DNA of 64,000 nucleotides from Thiotrichales bacterium (GTDB taxonomy: Bacteria; Pseudomonadota; Gammaproteobacteria; Beggiatoales; Beggiatoaceae): NCBI GenBank assembly GCA_016745035.1, contig JADGDE010000003.1:186001-250000 (forward strand). Direction: 5' to 3'. A program made the position numbers and the translations under genes. The notes beneath the pieces are model-generated. The model did not search any database and had not been told where the DNA came from. It saw nothing but the letters and a program-made list of their open reading frames with translations. Below are positions 27,015 to 35,850 of the stretch, piece after piece; the stretch's first letter is position 1, and every line of letters starts with the position of its first letter.

Positions 27015-27998
27015 ATGTGTTATATCAATCCCAAAGTCGATTTTGCTTTCAAAAAATTATTTGGCAGTGAAGAAAATAAGGATTTACTGATTTCCTTAAT
27101 CAACGCCATTATCTCTAAAGAACAGCAAGTTGCTGATATTGAATTAAAAAACCCCTATAACTTGGCGGATTACCAAGCCGGAAAAATGTCAATTTTAGAT
27201 ATTAAAGCCTGTGATAGTAAAGGGCGTTGGTTTAATATTGAAATGCAAGTCGGGGAAGATTTATTGTTCGATAAGTGGGCAATTTATTATTGGGCAAAAT
27301 TGGTCACAGAACAGCTTGGCAAGGGCATGTTATACAAACAACTGACTAAAACCATCAGCATCAATATCTTAGATTTTAATTTTGTCCCCGATAATCCCAA
27401 GAATAAAACCCCGTTTCACAATTGTTATAAAATTGCCAACACCACCACCGGGGAAGATGATGGTTTGCATGATGTGTTTGAATTGCATTATTTAGAGTTG
27501 CGTAAATTTGAGAAATCGTTTAACGAAGTCAGCAGCGCTTTAGATCGTTGGTTGAGCTTCTTATCCAAAGCACATGAATTGGATAAAAATAATTTACCTA
27601 ACAATTTTGCAGGCGACCCGCAAATCATCAAGGCAATTCAGGCGGTGGATCGCATGTTTGATGAGGAAGAGCGCCGTGTTTATGACATAAGAAAGCAGTC
27701 TTTAATGGAAGTGGAGAATAAAATTGCCAATGCTGAAGAAAAAGGCCTGCGAAAAGGGATGCAGCGAGGGCTTGAAAAGGGACTTGAAAAAGGGCTTGAG
27801 CAGGGTATTGAAAAAGGTATAGAACAAGGGATTGAACAAGGCATAGAGCAGGGTATCGAAAAAGGAGCGGCTGCGGCACAACAAGCTTTGGTTTTACGTT
27901 CTCATCAACAAGGTTTGGATATTGATACGATTGCAACGATTACCGGTTTAGCAGCAAATGCAATCAAAGCGATGATTCGTAATCAAGATGGAGACTGA
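27015..27998 (+). CDS. Rpn-type PD-(D/E)XK nuclease/transposase-like protein, tandem copy 2
   Basis: 327 residues from the ATG at 27015 (MCYINPKVDFAFKK); an ATG at 27000 lies inside the first copy. Through residue 250 it differs from copy 1 at only four positions that I can see (Q69K, R88W and an NN-to-SS pair). The tail is longer, with more EQGIEQG repeats, and its end (IATITGLAANAIKAMI) is clearly diverged. Many codons differ synonymously between the copies, so both seem constrained. Its last 11 bases overlap the start of the secretion ATPase gene. Confidence 0.9.
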   Translation: MCYINPKVDFAFKKLFGSEENKDLLISLINAIISKEQQVADIELKNPYNLADYQAGKMSILDIKACDSKGRWFNIEMQVGEDLLFDKWAIYYWAKLVTEQLGKGMLYKQLTKTISINILDFNFVPDNPKNKTPFHNCYKIANTTTGEDDGLHDVFELHYLELRKFEKSFNEVSSALDRWLSFLSKAHELDKNNLPNNFAGDPQIIKAIQAVDRMFDEEERRVYDIRKQSLMEVENKIANAEEKGLRKGMQRGLEKGLEKGLEQGIEKGIEQGIEQGIEQGIEKGAAAAQQALVLRSHQQGLDIDTIATITGLAANAIKAMIRNQDGD

Positions 27999-30072
27999 CT
28001 CTCTACTAATTGCGCTGGAGCGTCTGAGCAAATTACATGCAGCCCCTGTTAGTCTCACGCGTTTAAGACAATACCAACAACAATTAAGCCCTGAGCAAGC
28101 CCCTGTCCTTGAACTTTCCAAGCGTTGTGGTTTGCAAGCCTTATCCGTTGACAAACCTGCAAAACAATTGAATGATGCAGATTGCCCCTTATTGCTGCAA
28201 GTCAATGATGAACATATTATTTTGTTAGCAGTGAATAATGATGGCTATCGTATTTGGCAAAGTCAGCGCTCAGACGCAGAAATCATCGAAAAAGCTGATT
28301 TTCTCACTAAAAACCCCAATCAAGTTTGGCAAATCAAGCGCCCATTTAATTGGCAACAAGCAGCGCAATTTGAGCAACAGCAACAAGCCAAACACTGGTT
28401 TTTGCACAGTTTGCGCCCAGCTACCGGCTTGTATTTTGAAGTTTTGCTAGCCGCTTTTTTTATCAATGTCTTTGCTTTAACCACGCCTTTATTTGTCATG
28501 AATGTCTATGACCGCGTGATTCCTAACCAAGCCTTAGAAAGTCTTTGGGTGCTAGCTAGCGGCGCATTATTAATTTTTATATTTGATTTTATCTTGCGCA
28601 GTCTGCGGGCTTGGTTTATCGACCATGCCGCGCAAGGGGTGGATTTACGCCTATCAGAACGGGTGTTTAAAAACCTATTAGCCCGCCCCGTGTCCGAACA
28701 ACCGCAATCGGTCGGCAGTTTTGCCAATCAGCTACAAGAATTTAATAGTTTTCGCGAATTTTTCACCACCAGCAGTTTAATCACCTTATTAGACTTGCCT
28801 TTTAGCTTGCTATTTCTACTCGTCATTTATCATCTTGGCGGTGAACTGGTTTATATTCCTTTGGCTGCCATGGGTATCTTAGTGCTGCTTGCTTTGTTAC
28901 TACAATTCCCCTTAGCTTACGCGGTTAAACACAGTTTACAGCGTGGCGGTGAGCGCCAAGCGTGGCTATTAGAGCGTTTACAAAACTTAAGCAGCTTACA
29001 AGTTCTCAGTGCCGAAAACCGCAGCCAACAACAATGGCAAACGCTAAGCGAACGCAGCCTCAAAGCCAACTTAAGTTTGCGTTTGTGGTCAAACTTGATG
29101 CTAAATATCAGTGTGTTATTGCAGCAACTGAGTTATGTGTTTTTAGTTGTCGCAGGGGTTTATCAAATTCAAGCGGGGATTTTGAGTTTAGGTAGCTTGA
29201 TTGCCTGCACCTTATTATCTGGGCGAGCGCTGATGCCCTTGGCACAATTAGCGAATTTATTTAGCCGTTATCACCAAGCTAAATCAGCAGTCAAATCCTT
29301 AGATGATCTTATGATAGGTAAAACCACCGATACAAATTTAGAGCGTCCCTTATTACAAGGCGATATTCAGTTTCAACACGTCGAATTTAGCTACCCTCAC
29401 AGCAAACCCAGCTTATACAAACTCAATTTTCATATCAAAGCCGGGGAAAAAGTTGCGATTATCGGGCGCGTTGGTGCAGGCAAAAGCACGGTGGCACAAC
29501 TACTTCACGGGCTTTACTCTGCTGAGCAAGGGCATATTTTGCTTGATGGCATGGATATTCGCCATTGGGACAGCCGCGAGGTACGCGCCCAAATCGGCTA
29601 TTTACCCCAGCGGGTTGATTTATTTGCCGGTACACTAAAAGACAATTTACGTTTTGCCAAAGCGGCTGCCAGTGATCAAGAACTGATGCAAGCGGCCGAA
29701 TTAGCGGGCTTAGATAGCTTTATCCAATCCCACCCTTTAGGCATGACGCTGCCGATTGGAGAGCAAGGACGGGGTTTATCAGGAGGGCAAATTCAAGCGA
29801 TAGGCTTAGCCCGCTGCTTATTACAACAAAACCCCGTGTTGATTTTAGACGAACCCAGCAACGGACTCGATAGCATGGCAGAGCGGCAACTACAGCAAAA
29901 CCTACAGCGTTATTGTGTCGATAAAACCTTAATTTTAATCACCCAACGCAGTCAATTATTAAACTTGGTTGATAGGATAATCGTCTTGGAGCAAGGACAA
30001 GTCTTAGCCGATGGGCAACGGGATCAAGTCTTACAGGCTTTGCAAAAAGGTACATTAGCTGAAAAAACGTGA
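27988..30072 (+). CDS. Type I secretion system permease/ATPase (LapB-like)
   Basis: 694 residues. The N-terminal 125 residues are a C39-like domain without the catalytic cysteine motif, which in adhesin exporters binds substrate. The six-helix membrane domain spans about 145-425. The ATPase has Walker A GRVGAGKST (493-501), LSGGQ (597-601), Walker B with DEPS (621-624, E622) and a switch glutamine-like TQRS. The pattern fits exporters of giant RTX adhesins such as Pseudomonas LapB. The membrane-fusion protein, outer-membrane channel and substrate are not in the window. The start codon overlaps the second Rpn gene, so expression may depend on that transcript. Confidence 0.9.
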   Translation: METDSLLIALERLSKLHAAPVSLTRLRQYQQQLSPEQAPVLELSKRCGLQALSVDKPAKQLNDADCPLLLQVNDEHIILLAVNNDGYRIWQSQRSDAEIIEKADFLTKNPNQVWQIKRPFNWQQAAQFEQQQQAKHWFLHSLRPATGLYFEVLLAAFFINVFALTTPLFVMNVYDRVIPNQALESLWVLASGALLIFIFDFILRSLRAWFIDHAAQGVDLRLSERVFKNLLARPVSEQPQSVGSFANQLQEFNSFREFFTTSSLITLLDLPFSLLFLLVIYHLGGELVYIPLAAMGILVLLALLLQFPLAYAVKHSLQRGGERQAWLLERLQNLSSLQVLSAENRSQQQWQTLSERSLKANLSLRLWSNLMLNISVLLQQLSYVFLVVAGVYQIQAGILSLGSLIACTLLSGRALMPLAQLANLFSRYHQAKSAVKSLDDLMIGKTTDTNLERPLLQGDIQFQHVEFSYPHSKPSLYKLNFHIKAGEKVAIIGRVGAGKSTVAQLLHGLYSAEQGHILLDGMDIRHWDSREVRAQIGYLPQRVDLFAGTLKDNLRFAKAAASDQELMQAAELAGLDSFIQSHPLGMTLPIGEQGRGLSGGQIQAIGLARCLLQQNPVLILDEPSNGLDSMAERQLQQNLQRYCVDKTLILITQRSQLLNLVDRIIVLEQGQVLADGQRDQVLQALQKGTLAEKT

Positions 30073-30085
30073 CTTTAACGGGGTC

Positions 30086-32437
30086 TCAAGACGCTTTGTG
30101 TTGAGGTAAAGCCCGAAATAACCAATAGTCACTGCCGATATAATCTTGTAGAGCAACATATAGCTGTGCTAATTCGGTATCAAGATCATGGTTTTGTAAA
30201 TCAATAATGGCTTGATAAATTAATTCAAGACTTAAACGGTTGGCTTTATCCATATATAAAAACTGTCCATTGTCACTGTTTTTCAGCTTTTCAATTTCAA
30301 TTTTACCCACTCGCCCGCGAATAAGGGCTTCACGTTGATCACGAAACAAAACAAAGCGCTTTTGTTTATGTGAGATCACCAGTTCATTAAAATTTTTCAA
30401 ACGTGGCACAAAACTCGATGGGGTCACATGCAAAAAACCGATAACCACTTGTTTTTGAGGATAAACCAAGCTGACATGTTCGGGTAAACGCCGTTTACCC
30501 AGACGCAACACTTCCATATCAAAGCTGAATAAAGTTTGTAGCGCAGTTAATATGGTGTGCAGTTTGCCGCTATCATCACTATCAGAAATAATCATGCTTT
30601 GTTGATAGCCTGCGGCGAGTTTTTCTGCTTGGATGCTTAAATATTGTGTTAGATTTTTATCCGTGCTTAGCGTTTGAGAGCTGATGTCGTGGCTGCCGGG
30701 AATGTTCAAATGTACTTGAATACGGTTTAGTGCTTGATTAATCGCATTTAATTGTATTTGGATACGGTCTTGATCTATTTTTTGACGCTCAAGTTCAGGC
30801 AGGGGTAAATTTTCTAAGCGGTAGCGGTAATAATCAGCGGCCCGATTGAGAATTTTACGAATCGTCGTTTGTGCCAATATGTCATTCAAATCCTCAGGGG
30901 TAAATATATCTGCTACATCACAGCCTACCTCTTGGGCTTTTAGTTTTAACATGCGCTCTAGCACTGAGGGTTCTGGGGTTTGTAATTGTAGTTGATATTG
31001 TCCCATCCGGTCTGTGATAGAAGCATCAAAAAATTGTTGTAAATAATGCCAACGATCGGGAAATAAATTAAAAATAACCAAACTGTTGGGAACATGGGTA
31101 AAGATTTCTTTCACCGCCTCGCCAAATTGGGTCAGCAAATGCTGGTTATATTTTAAGCCTTCAAGTTGATCAAAAATAATAATCAAGGGTTCATCAATGA
31201 TCGAAAGTTTCCCAAAGACCTCTAAGGCTGAAAGGGCAAATTCTTCACGGGTGAGATCACTTTCCCAGTTTTCAAGACCGATACGTTTCAGTTCTTCTGC
31301 TTCCAGTTGATCTCCGGCAAGCCAACGTTGCACCTGAGCGCGGCGCACAGGCTCGACATAATAGCAATATTTGATTAAGCCTTTAATCACCGCACTGGCA
31401 TAACCGCTAAAGCCATATTTTTTCTGCCATGAGTTCAAGGTTTGTTTTTCGATAACAGTCCAAAAATTGCGCCTTTTGCTGGGGCTGACTTGATTTACCA
31501 GCTGATAAATATTTAAAGGATCCTCCCCCAAGCTTATTTGCAACCTTTGTTCAGCTTGGTTGAGTTCCAGTTTTTGTTGCCAACGTGTTAAGAGCATTTT
31601 GGCAAAACTTTGTCCGAGTAAATATTCCAATTGTGAATAATCGGTATCGGGAATTTTTTCGATGAAAGATTCTAAGACTCGACTGTAAATGTGATAGAGC
31701 ACATGTTGAGGATGGTTGGGTTGACGAATAAATAATAAGCGGTGATGCTGCATTTTTTGCTGGGCAAGACGCATCATTAAATGGGTTTTGCCACTGCCTG
31801 CTTCTCCTAAGACCACTGCGCCACGACTTTGTTGGTTAGGATCGGTTTTTATTTCATCAATAATACTGGCTAAACTGGCAAATGCGCCTTGGTGAATTTG
31901 ACTTAAGTCCAGATGATGTTGAAACGGTGTATCAACGCGACTGCTGGCATAAGGATTGGCTGTGGGTTTAATCATTTGTTTACGAATATAACGGTACAAT
32001 TGGTAAGTAAATTGGGCATCATAGACGGCATTATGGGCTTTATCGACAACAAAATAATGTCCTTGATGCTGGCGCTCAAAATATTGGCATAAATAAGCAA
32101 GGCTATAATCAGCTAAACTTTGCCAATGCTGTTTTGCCAGTTTCCAAGTACAAATAAACTCAAAATCGGGATAATCGATTTTTTCTTGTTGAAAACTGCG
32201 TTGGATTAATTCGGCATCGTGCTCGGCATAATGGCAGACCAGAGCTTGGTCTTTGCCGTGGTGCAGCAAAGCCGTTAAGATTTGCGCCAAAGGTTCGCGC
32301 CCGAGTCCCTCGGTCTCATAATGCGGGTGAAAAGAGCTGATAGCCTGATATAACAGCTGCCCTTTATCACCAATAATTGCCAGCTCGGTTAAGTGTTCGC
32401 GCCCTTCGGTATCAATCACCACAAAAGCGCTATGCAT
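30086..32437 (-). CDS. DEDDh exonuclease fused to a P-loop ATPase, function unknown
   Basis: 783 residues. Residues 1-150 are a DnaQ-like DEDDh 3'-5' exonuclease: D9 and E11 in VIDTEG, D74 in HYAEHD, H135 and D140 in HNAVYDA, all catalytic residues intact. Residues about 180-560 form a STAND/AAA-like ATPase with Walker A GEAGSGKT (211-218) and Walker B IIIFDQLEG (D423). The C-terminal 220 residues are helical then beta-rich, with no recognised fold. It starts within the stop of pgsA (TGATG), so it is translationally coupled to it. Known exonuclease or repair proteins do not have this layout as far as I recall; a role in nucleic-acid surveillance is inference. Confidence 0.85.
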   Translation of the reverse strand: MHSAFVVIDTEGREHLTELAIIGDKGQLLYQAISSFHPHYETEGLGREPLAQILTALLHHGKDQALVCHYAEHDAELIQRSFQQEKIDYPDFEFICTWKLAKQHWQSLADYSLAYLCQYFERQHQGHYFVVDKAHNAVYDAQFTYQLYRYIRKQMIKPTANPYASSRVDTPFQHHLDLSQIHQGAFASLASIIDEIKTDPNQQSRGAVVLGEAGSGKTHLMMRLAQQKMQHHRLLFIRQPNHPQHVLYHIYSRVLESFIEKIPDTDYSQLEYLLGQSFAKMLLTRWQQKLELNQAEQRLQISLGEDPLNIYQLVNQVSPSKRRNFWTVIEKQTLNSWQKKYGFSGYASAVIKGLIKYCYYVEPVRRAQVQRWLAGDQLEAEELKRIGLENWESDLTREEFALSALEVFGKLSIIDEPLIIIFDQLEGLKYNQHLLTQFGEAVKEIFTHVPNSLVIFNLFPDRWHYLQQFFDASITDRMGQYQLQLQTPEPSVLERMLKLKAQEVGCDVADIFTPEDLNDILAQTTIRKILNRAADYYRYRLENLPLPELERQKIDQDRIQIQLNAINQALNRIQVHLNIPGSHDISSQTLSTDKNLTQYLSIQAEKLAAGYQQSMIISDSDDSGKLHTILTALQTLFSFDMEVLRLGKRRLPEHVSLVYPQKQVVIGFLHVTPSSFVPRLKNFNELVISHKQKRFVLFRDQREALIRGRVGKIEIEKLKNSDNGQFLYMDKANRLSLELIYQAIIDLQNHDLDTELAQLYVALQDYIGSDYWLFRALPQHKAS

Positions 32438-32991
32438 CAGTCATCCATGTGCAAATTTGGAATGGCAGCTTTGAGGTACAAAACCATCGACCAGACGGTG
32501 AGAATCGCGGCAATATATAAGCTGATATAACCCAACTCGACAATCGGTAAGCCCCACAGTGGGTCATGATGTAATAATAGCAAGAGTGCCACCATTTGCA
32601 TGGTGGTTTTAATTTTACCGATATAACTTACAGCAACCTCGGTGCGTTTACCCGCTGTTGCCATCCACTCGCGCAAAGCTGAAATCACGATTTCACGGGT
32701 GATAATAATCCCGGCAGGAATTGCAAGCCAAGGACTGGCGTAAAATTCAACCACTAAAACCAAAGCTACAGCGACAATAATTTTATCGGCAACCGGGTCT
32801 AAAAATGCCCCAAAAGAGGTGGTAAGATTTAAGCGCCTTGCCATATAACCATCAAACCAATCGGTGATTGCTGCAAGGGCAAACACAAAAGTTGCTGCCG
32901 CCGCTGACCAAGTTACAGGCAAATAAAATACTAAAATGAGTACAGGCACTAAGGCAATACGCAACAAGGTTAAAACGATAGCAATATTCAT
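32437..32991 (-). CDS. pgsA: CDP-diacylglycerol--glycerol-3-phosphate 3-phosphatidyltransferase
   Basis: 184 residues from the ATG at 32991 ([16 protein letters not shown]), preceded by AGGGAA; an upstream start at 33036 adds a non-family tail. The CDP-alcohol phosphotransferase motif is complete in [12 protein letters not shown]...[11 protein letters not shown]. Four or more membrane helices follow. It makes phosphatidylglycerophosphate in the inner membrane, the committed step to phosphatidylglycerol and cardiolipin. Its stop overlaps the start of the exonuclease-ATPase gene by one base, an unexpected partner for a lipid gene. Confidence 0.94.
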   Translation of the reverse strand: MNIAIVLTLLRIALVPVLILVFYLPVTWSAAAATFVFALAAITDWFDGYMARRLNLTTSFGAFLDPVADKIIVAVALVLVVEFYASPWLAIPAGIIITREIVISALREWMATAGKRTEVAVSYIGKIKTTMQMVALLLLLHHDPLWGLPIVELGYISLYIAAILTVWSMVLYLKAAIPNLHMDD

Positions 32992-33175
32992 CACATATTC
33001 CCTGTGCTGTGAAAAAATACGTGCCCGTTTGGGCAAATATTGTGCAGAGTCTGCGTATGCGTGTTAATATTTTCCACCTTTGATGTTCGTCTATGCTTGG
33101 GCACAAGCCCGTTTAGGTTAATCCGCTTGGCGGATTTGACTTATTCTATCAACATTCTCTCGGAGGTTTTAGCGC

Positions 33176-33661
33176 ATGGTGCGTGTTTTATTTGTTTGTA
33201 TGGGGAATATTTGTCGCTCACCCAGCGCTCAAGGTGTATTTGAACACATGGTTCACAATGCAGGTTTGCAACAACAGATTAAAATTGACTCCGCAGGAAC
33301 CCATGCTTATCACATTGGTGAAGCGCCTGACCCACGCTCACAGGCGGTTGCAAGTAAACGCGGCATAGATCTAAGCCAACAAAAAGGGCGACGCGTCGAT
33401 GCACAAGATTTTCAACAGTATGATTATATATTGGCGATGGATGAGGACAATCTCGCCGAACTTTTACATGCGTGTCCGTCTGCACAACAAAACAAAGTCG
33501 CTTTGTTTTTAAGTTATGCCGACCCAAAAAAGACCCAAGAAACCAGCGTCCCTGATCCCTATTATGGTGGTGATCAAGGCTTTGAAAAGGTATTCGACTT
33601 AATCGACCTAGCAGCCCAAGGCTTATTATCCCATATACAAAAGCAACACAAGTTAGCTTAA
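33176..33661 (+). CDS. Low-molecular-weight protein tyrosine phosphatase
   Basis: 161 residues. The P-loop CMGNICR (C8 to R14) followed by SP is at the N-terminus, and the general acid lies in VPDPYYGG near residue 127. A GGAGG site stands before the ATG at 33176. Such enzymes dephosphorylate tyrosine kinases of polysaccharide export or act as arsenate-reductase relatives; with no kinase nearby the substrate is open. It is divergent from pgsA and its stop overlaps that of the convergent infA by two bases. Confidence 0.93.
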   Translation: MVRVLFVCMGNICRSPSAQGVFEHMVHNAGLQQQIKIDSAGTHAYHIGEAPDPRSQAVASKRGIDLSQQKGRRVDAQDFQQYDYILAMDEDNLAELLHACPSAQQNKVALFLSYADPKKTQETSVPDPYYGGDQGFEKVFDLIDLAAQGLLSHIQKQHKLA

Positions 33662-33876
33662 CGAGCGCGGTAGGTAATGCGACCTTTGCTTAAGTCATAC
33701 GGTGTCAGTTGAACCATGACTTTGTCACCAGTTAAAATACGGATATAATGCTTACGCATCCGCCCTGAAATATGGGCAGTTACTAAATGTCCGTTTTCAA
33801 GCTCGACACGAAACATGGTGTTTGGTAAAGTTTCTTTAACGACACCTTCCATTTCAATGTGATCTTCTTTTGCCAT
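33658..33876 (-). CDS. infA: Translation initiation factor IF-1
   Basis: 72 residues, the standard bacterial length, and a single S1/OB domain: [37 protein letters not shown] and [18 protein letters not shown]. It binds the 30S A site during initiation. It stands alone here, without clpA or aat, and is convergent with the phosphatase gene. Its start is well defined by [11 protein letters not shown]. Confidence 0.98.
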   Translation of the reverse strand: MAKEDHIEMEGVVKETLPNTMFRVELENGHLVTAHISGRMRKHYIRILTGDKVMVQLTPYDLSKGRITYRAR

Positions 33877-34025
33877 GATAACCCCTCAAAAATAAATGAA
33901 ATCAACCGCTCATTATATCAGTTTTTTCTTATATTAACCGCAATTTGAACTAAGATTTTTTCGCATTGAGCCTTGAGATTAATATTTTATTGGCTGATAA
34001 AAGCAACTTAAACACAGAAAAAACT

Positions 34026-34895
34026 ATGTCTTATCGCAGTTCTATTGATCTTCATTGCCACTCCACAGCCTCAGATGGTGAACTTGAACCCGAAGCGCTG
34101 ATTGATTTAGCCCATCGTCGGGGGATAAAAACCTTGGCTTTGACCGATCATGATAGTATTGCAGGCATTGCCAGTGCCAAAGCACAGGCACGACAATACA
34201 ATTTACAACTCATTTCTGGCGTAGAAATCTCGGTCAGTTGGGAAAAACAAGTCGTGCATATATTGGCTCTGGGGTTTGAAACCGACAATCTTATTTTGCA
34301 ACAAGGGCTGAATGCACAACAACAAGGGCGGCGCGAGCGCGGCAAACGCATGGGGCTTAAACTGGAACAATTTGGCATTGAAAAAGCCTATCAGCGCACC
34401 TGTGAATACGCAGGCGGTGACTTGCTCAGCCGTACCCATTTTGCCCATTTATTGGTTGAATGTGGCTATGCCAGTAATACCCGACAAGTCTTCAAAAACT
34501 TTTTAATTCGCGGCAAACCCGGCTATGTCAGCAATAGCTGGGCAGATTTAAGCAGCGTTTTAGGATGGATAAAAGCCGCTGGTGGCGTTGCAGTCATTGC
34601 CCATCCGGCTCGTTATCGCTTAACCCGCACCAAGCTGCGGCGCTTGTTTGCTGAATTTAAAGACCTTGGTGGCGGTGGTTTGGAAGTGGTTTCTGGTAGT
34701 CATAGCCGCGATGAAATTTTGCAAATGGCACATTTTTCCCAACATCACGGTTTTTATGCCACCGCTGGCTCTGACTATCATGGACCGAAACACACATGGC
34801 TAGAATTGGGGGCTATTCCTCCCCTTCCCCCACATTGTCGCCCACTTTATAATGAAGCGGGCGATCGGCTTTTCACCCATTCACAGGCAACATAA
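34026..34895 (+). CDS. rnm: PHP-domain phosphoesterase, RNase AM/TrpH type
   Basis: 289 residues from ATG 34026; a TTG at 33966 gives an unsupported extension. Metal ligands of the PHP domain are all visible: DLHCHSTASDGE, LTDHDS, SGVEISV, AHPARY and GSDYHGP. The E. coli homologue YciV/RNase AM is a 5'-3' exonuclease that acts on 5S/16S/23S rRNA maturation and short nucleotides (family knowledge). The ABC ATPase gene begins 8 bases downstream, so the two are likely one transcript. Confidence 0.9.
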   Translation: MSYRSSIDLHCHSTASDGELEPEALIDLAHRRGIKTLALTDHDSIAGIASAKAQARQYNLQLISGVEISVSWEKQVVHILALGFETDNLILQQGLNAQQQGRRERGKRMGLKLEQFGIEKAYQRTCEYAGGDLLSRTHFAHLLVECGYASNTRQVFKNFLIRGKPGYVSNSWADLSSVLGWIKAAGGVAVIAHPARYRLTRTKLRRLFAEFKDLGGGGLEVVSGSHSRDEILQMAHFSQHHGFYATAGSDYHGPKHTWLELGAIPPLPPHCRPLYNEAGDRLFTHSQAT

Positions 34896-34903
34896 GCAAA
34901 CCC

Positions 34904-35845
34904 ATGACTGACGCAATTCGTATTACCCAACTGAGTAAGCAATTTGACCGCCTCAAAGCCCTTGATGAGGTTAGCTTTGATATTCCACGCGGCAGTTTTT
35001 TTGGCTTGCTCGGCCCTAATGGTGCGGGTAAATCGACGTTAATCAATATTATGGCTGGGTTATCGCGCGCCAGCAGTGGACATATCAGTGTGCTGGGATA
35101 TGATGTCCTGAGTAATTGGCGCAAAGCCCGTTTTAACCTTGGGGTTGTACCGCAAGAGCTGGTGTATGATCCGTTTTTCACTGTTCGCGAAATGCTGTAT
35201 TTGCAATCGGGTTATTTTGGTTTTAGCAAAGAAAACCATGCATGGGTTGAGGAACTGATGGAATCCTTTAGCCTCGCAGACAAAGCTGATACCAATATGC
35301 AAAAGCTCTCCGGCGGCATGAAACGCAGAGTATTGATTGCCCAAGCCTTAGTACATAAGCCTGAAGTCGTGGTCTTAGACGAACCAACCGCCGGTGTCGA
35401 TGTCGAATTGCGTCGCGCCTTATGGCAATTTACCCGTGATTTACACGCTAAGGGACACACGATTCTTCTCACGACCCATTATCTCGAAGAAGCCCAAGCT
35501 TTGTGTAAACGTATTGCTATTCTTAATCAAGGCAAATTAGTTGCCCTCGATGATACCAAGGATTTACTCAACCATCATCCTTACCGCGTGCTGTGTTTAA
35601 AATTACCAGATCATAAGCTACCCAACTTGCCTGATGCCTTACAAGCCAAAGTGCTAGAGCGCAATGCCAGCCATATTAGCCTGCAATTACACCGTGAACA
35701 AGACAATATCATTGAAGTGCTTGCCGCCTTGCAGCAAGCGGGGATTGCCTTTACCGACTTACATACCAAAGAGCCAGACTTGGAAGATGTGTTTCTTAAT
35801 TTGACCGCAAACACCCAAACGCGCGCAATCGGACACACTGTTTAG
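34904..35845 (+). CDS. ABC transporter ATPase, YadG/DrrA-like
   Basis: 313 residues. Walker A GPNGAGKST near residue 41, a Q-loop in VVPQE, the signature LSGGMKRR, Walker B VVVLDEPTAGVD and the H-switch TTHYLEE are complete. The last 90 residues are the extra C-terminal domain of the ABC-2 exporter subfamily. The matching permease (YadH type) is missing: the next gene, 5 bases on, is lapB. It therefore either works with a distant permease or has lost its partner. Confidence 0.92.
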   Translation: MTDAIRITQLSKQFDRLKALDEVSFDIPRGSFFGLLGPNGAGKSTLINIMAGLSRASSGHISVLGYDVLSNWRKARFNLGVVPQELVYDPFFTVREMLYLQSGYFGFSKENHAWVEELMESFSLADKADTNMQKLSGGMKRRVLIAQALVHKPEVVVLDEPTAGVDVELRRALWQFTRDLHAKGHTILLTTHYLEEAQALCKRIAILNQGKLVALDDTKDLLNHHPYRVLCLKLPDHKLPNLPDALQAKVLERNASHISLQLHREQDNIIEVLAALQQAGIAFTDLHTKEPDLEDVFLNLTANTQTRAIGHTV

Positions 35846-35850
35846 CCTTT

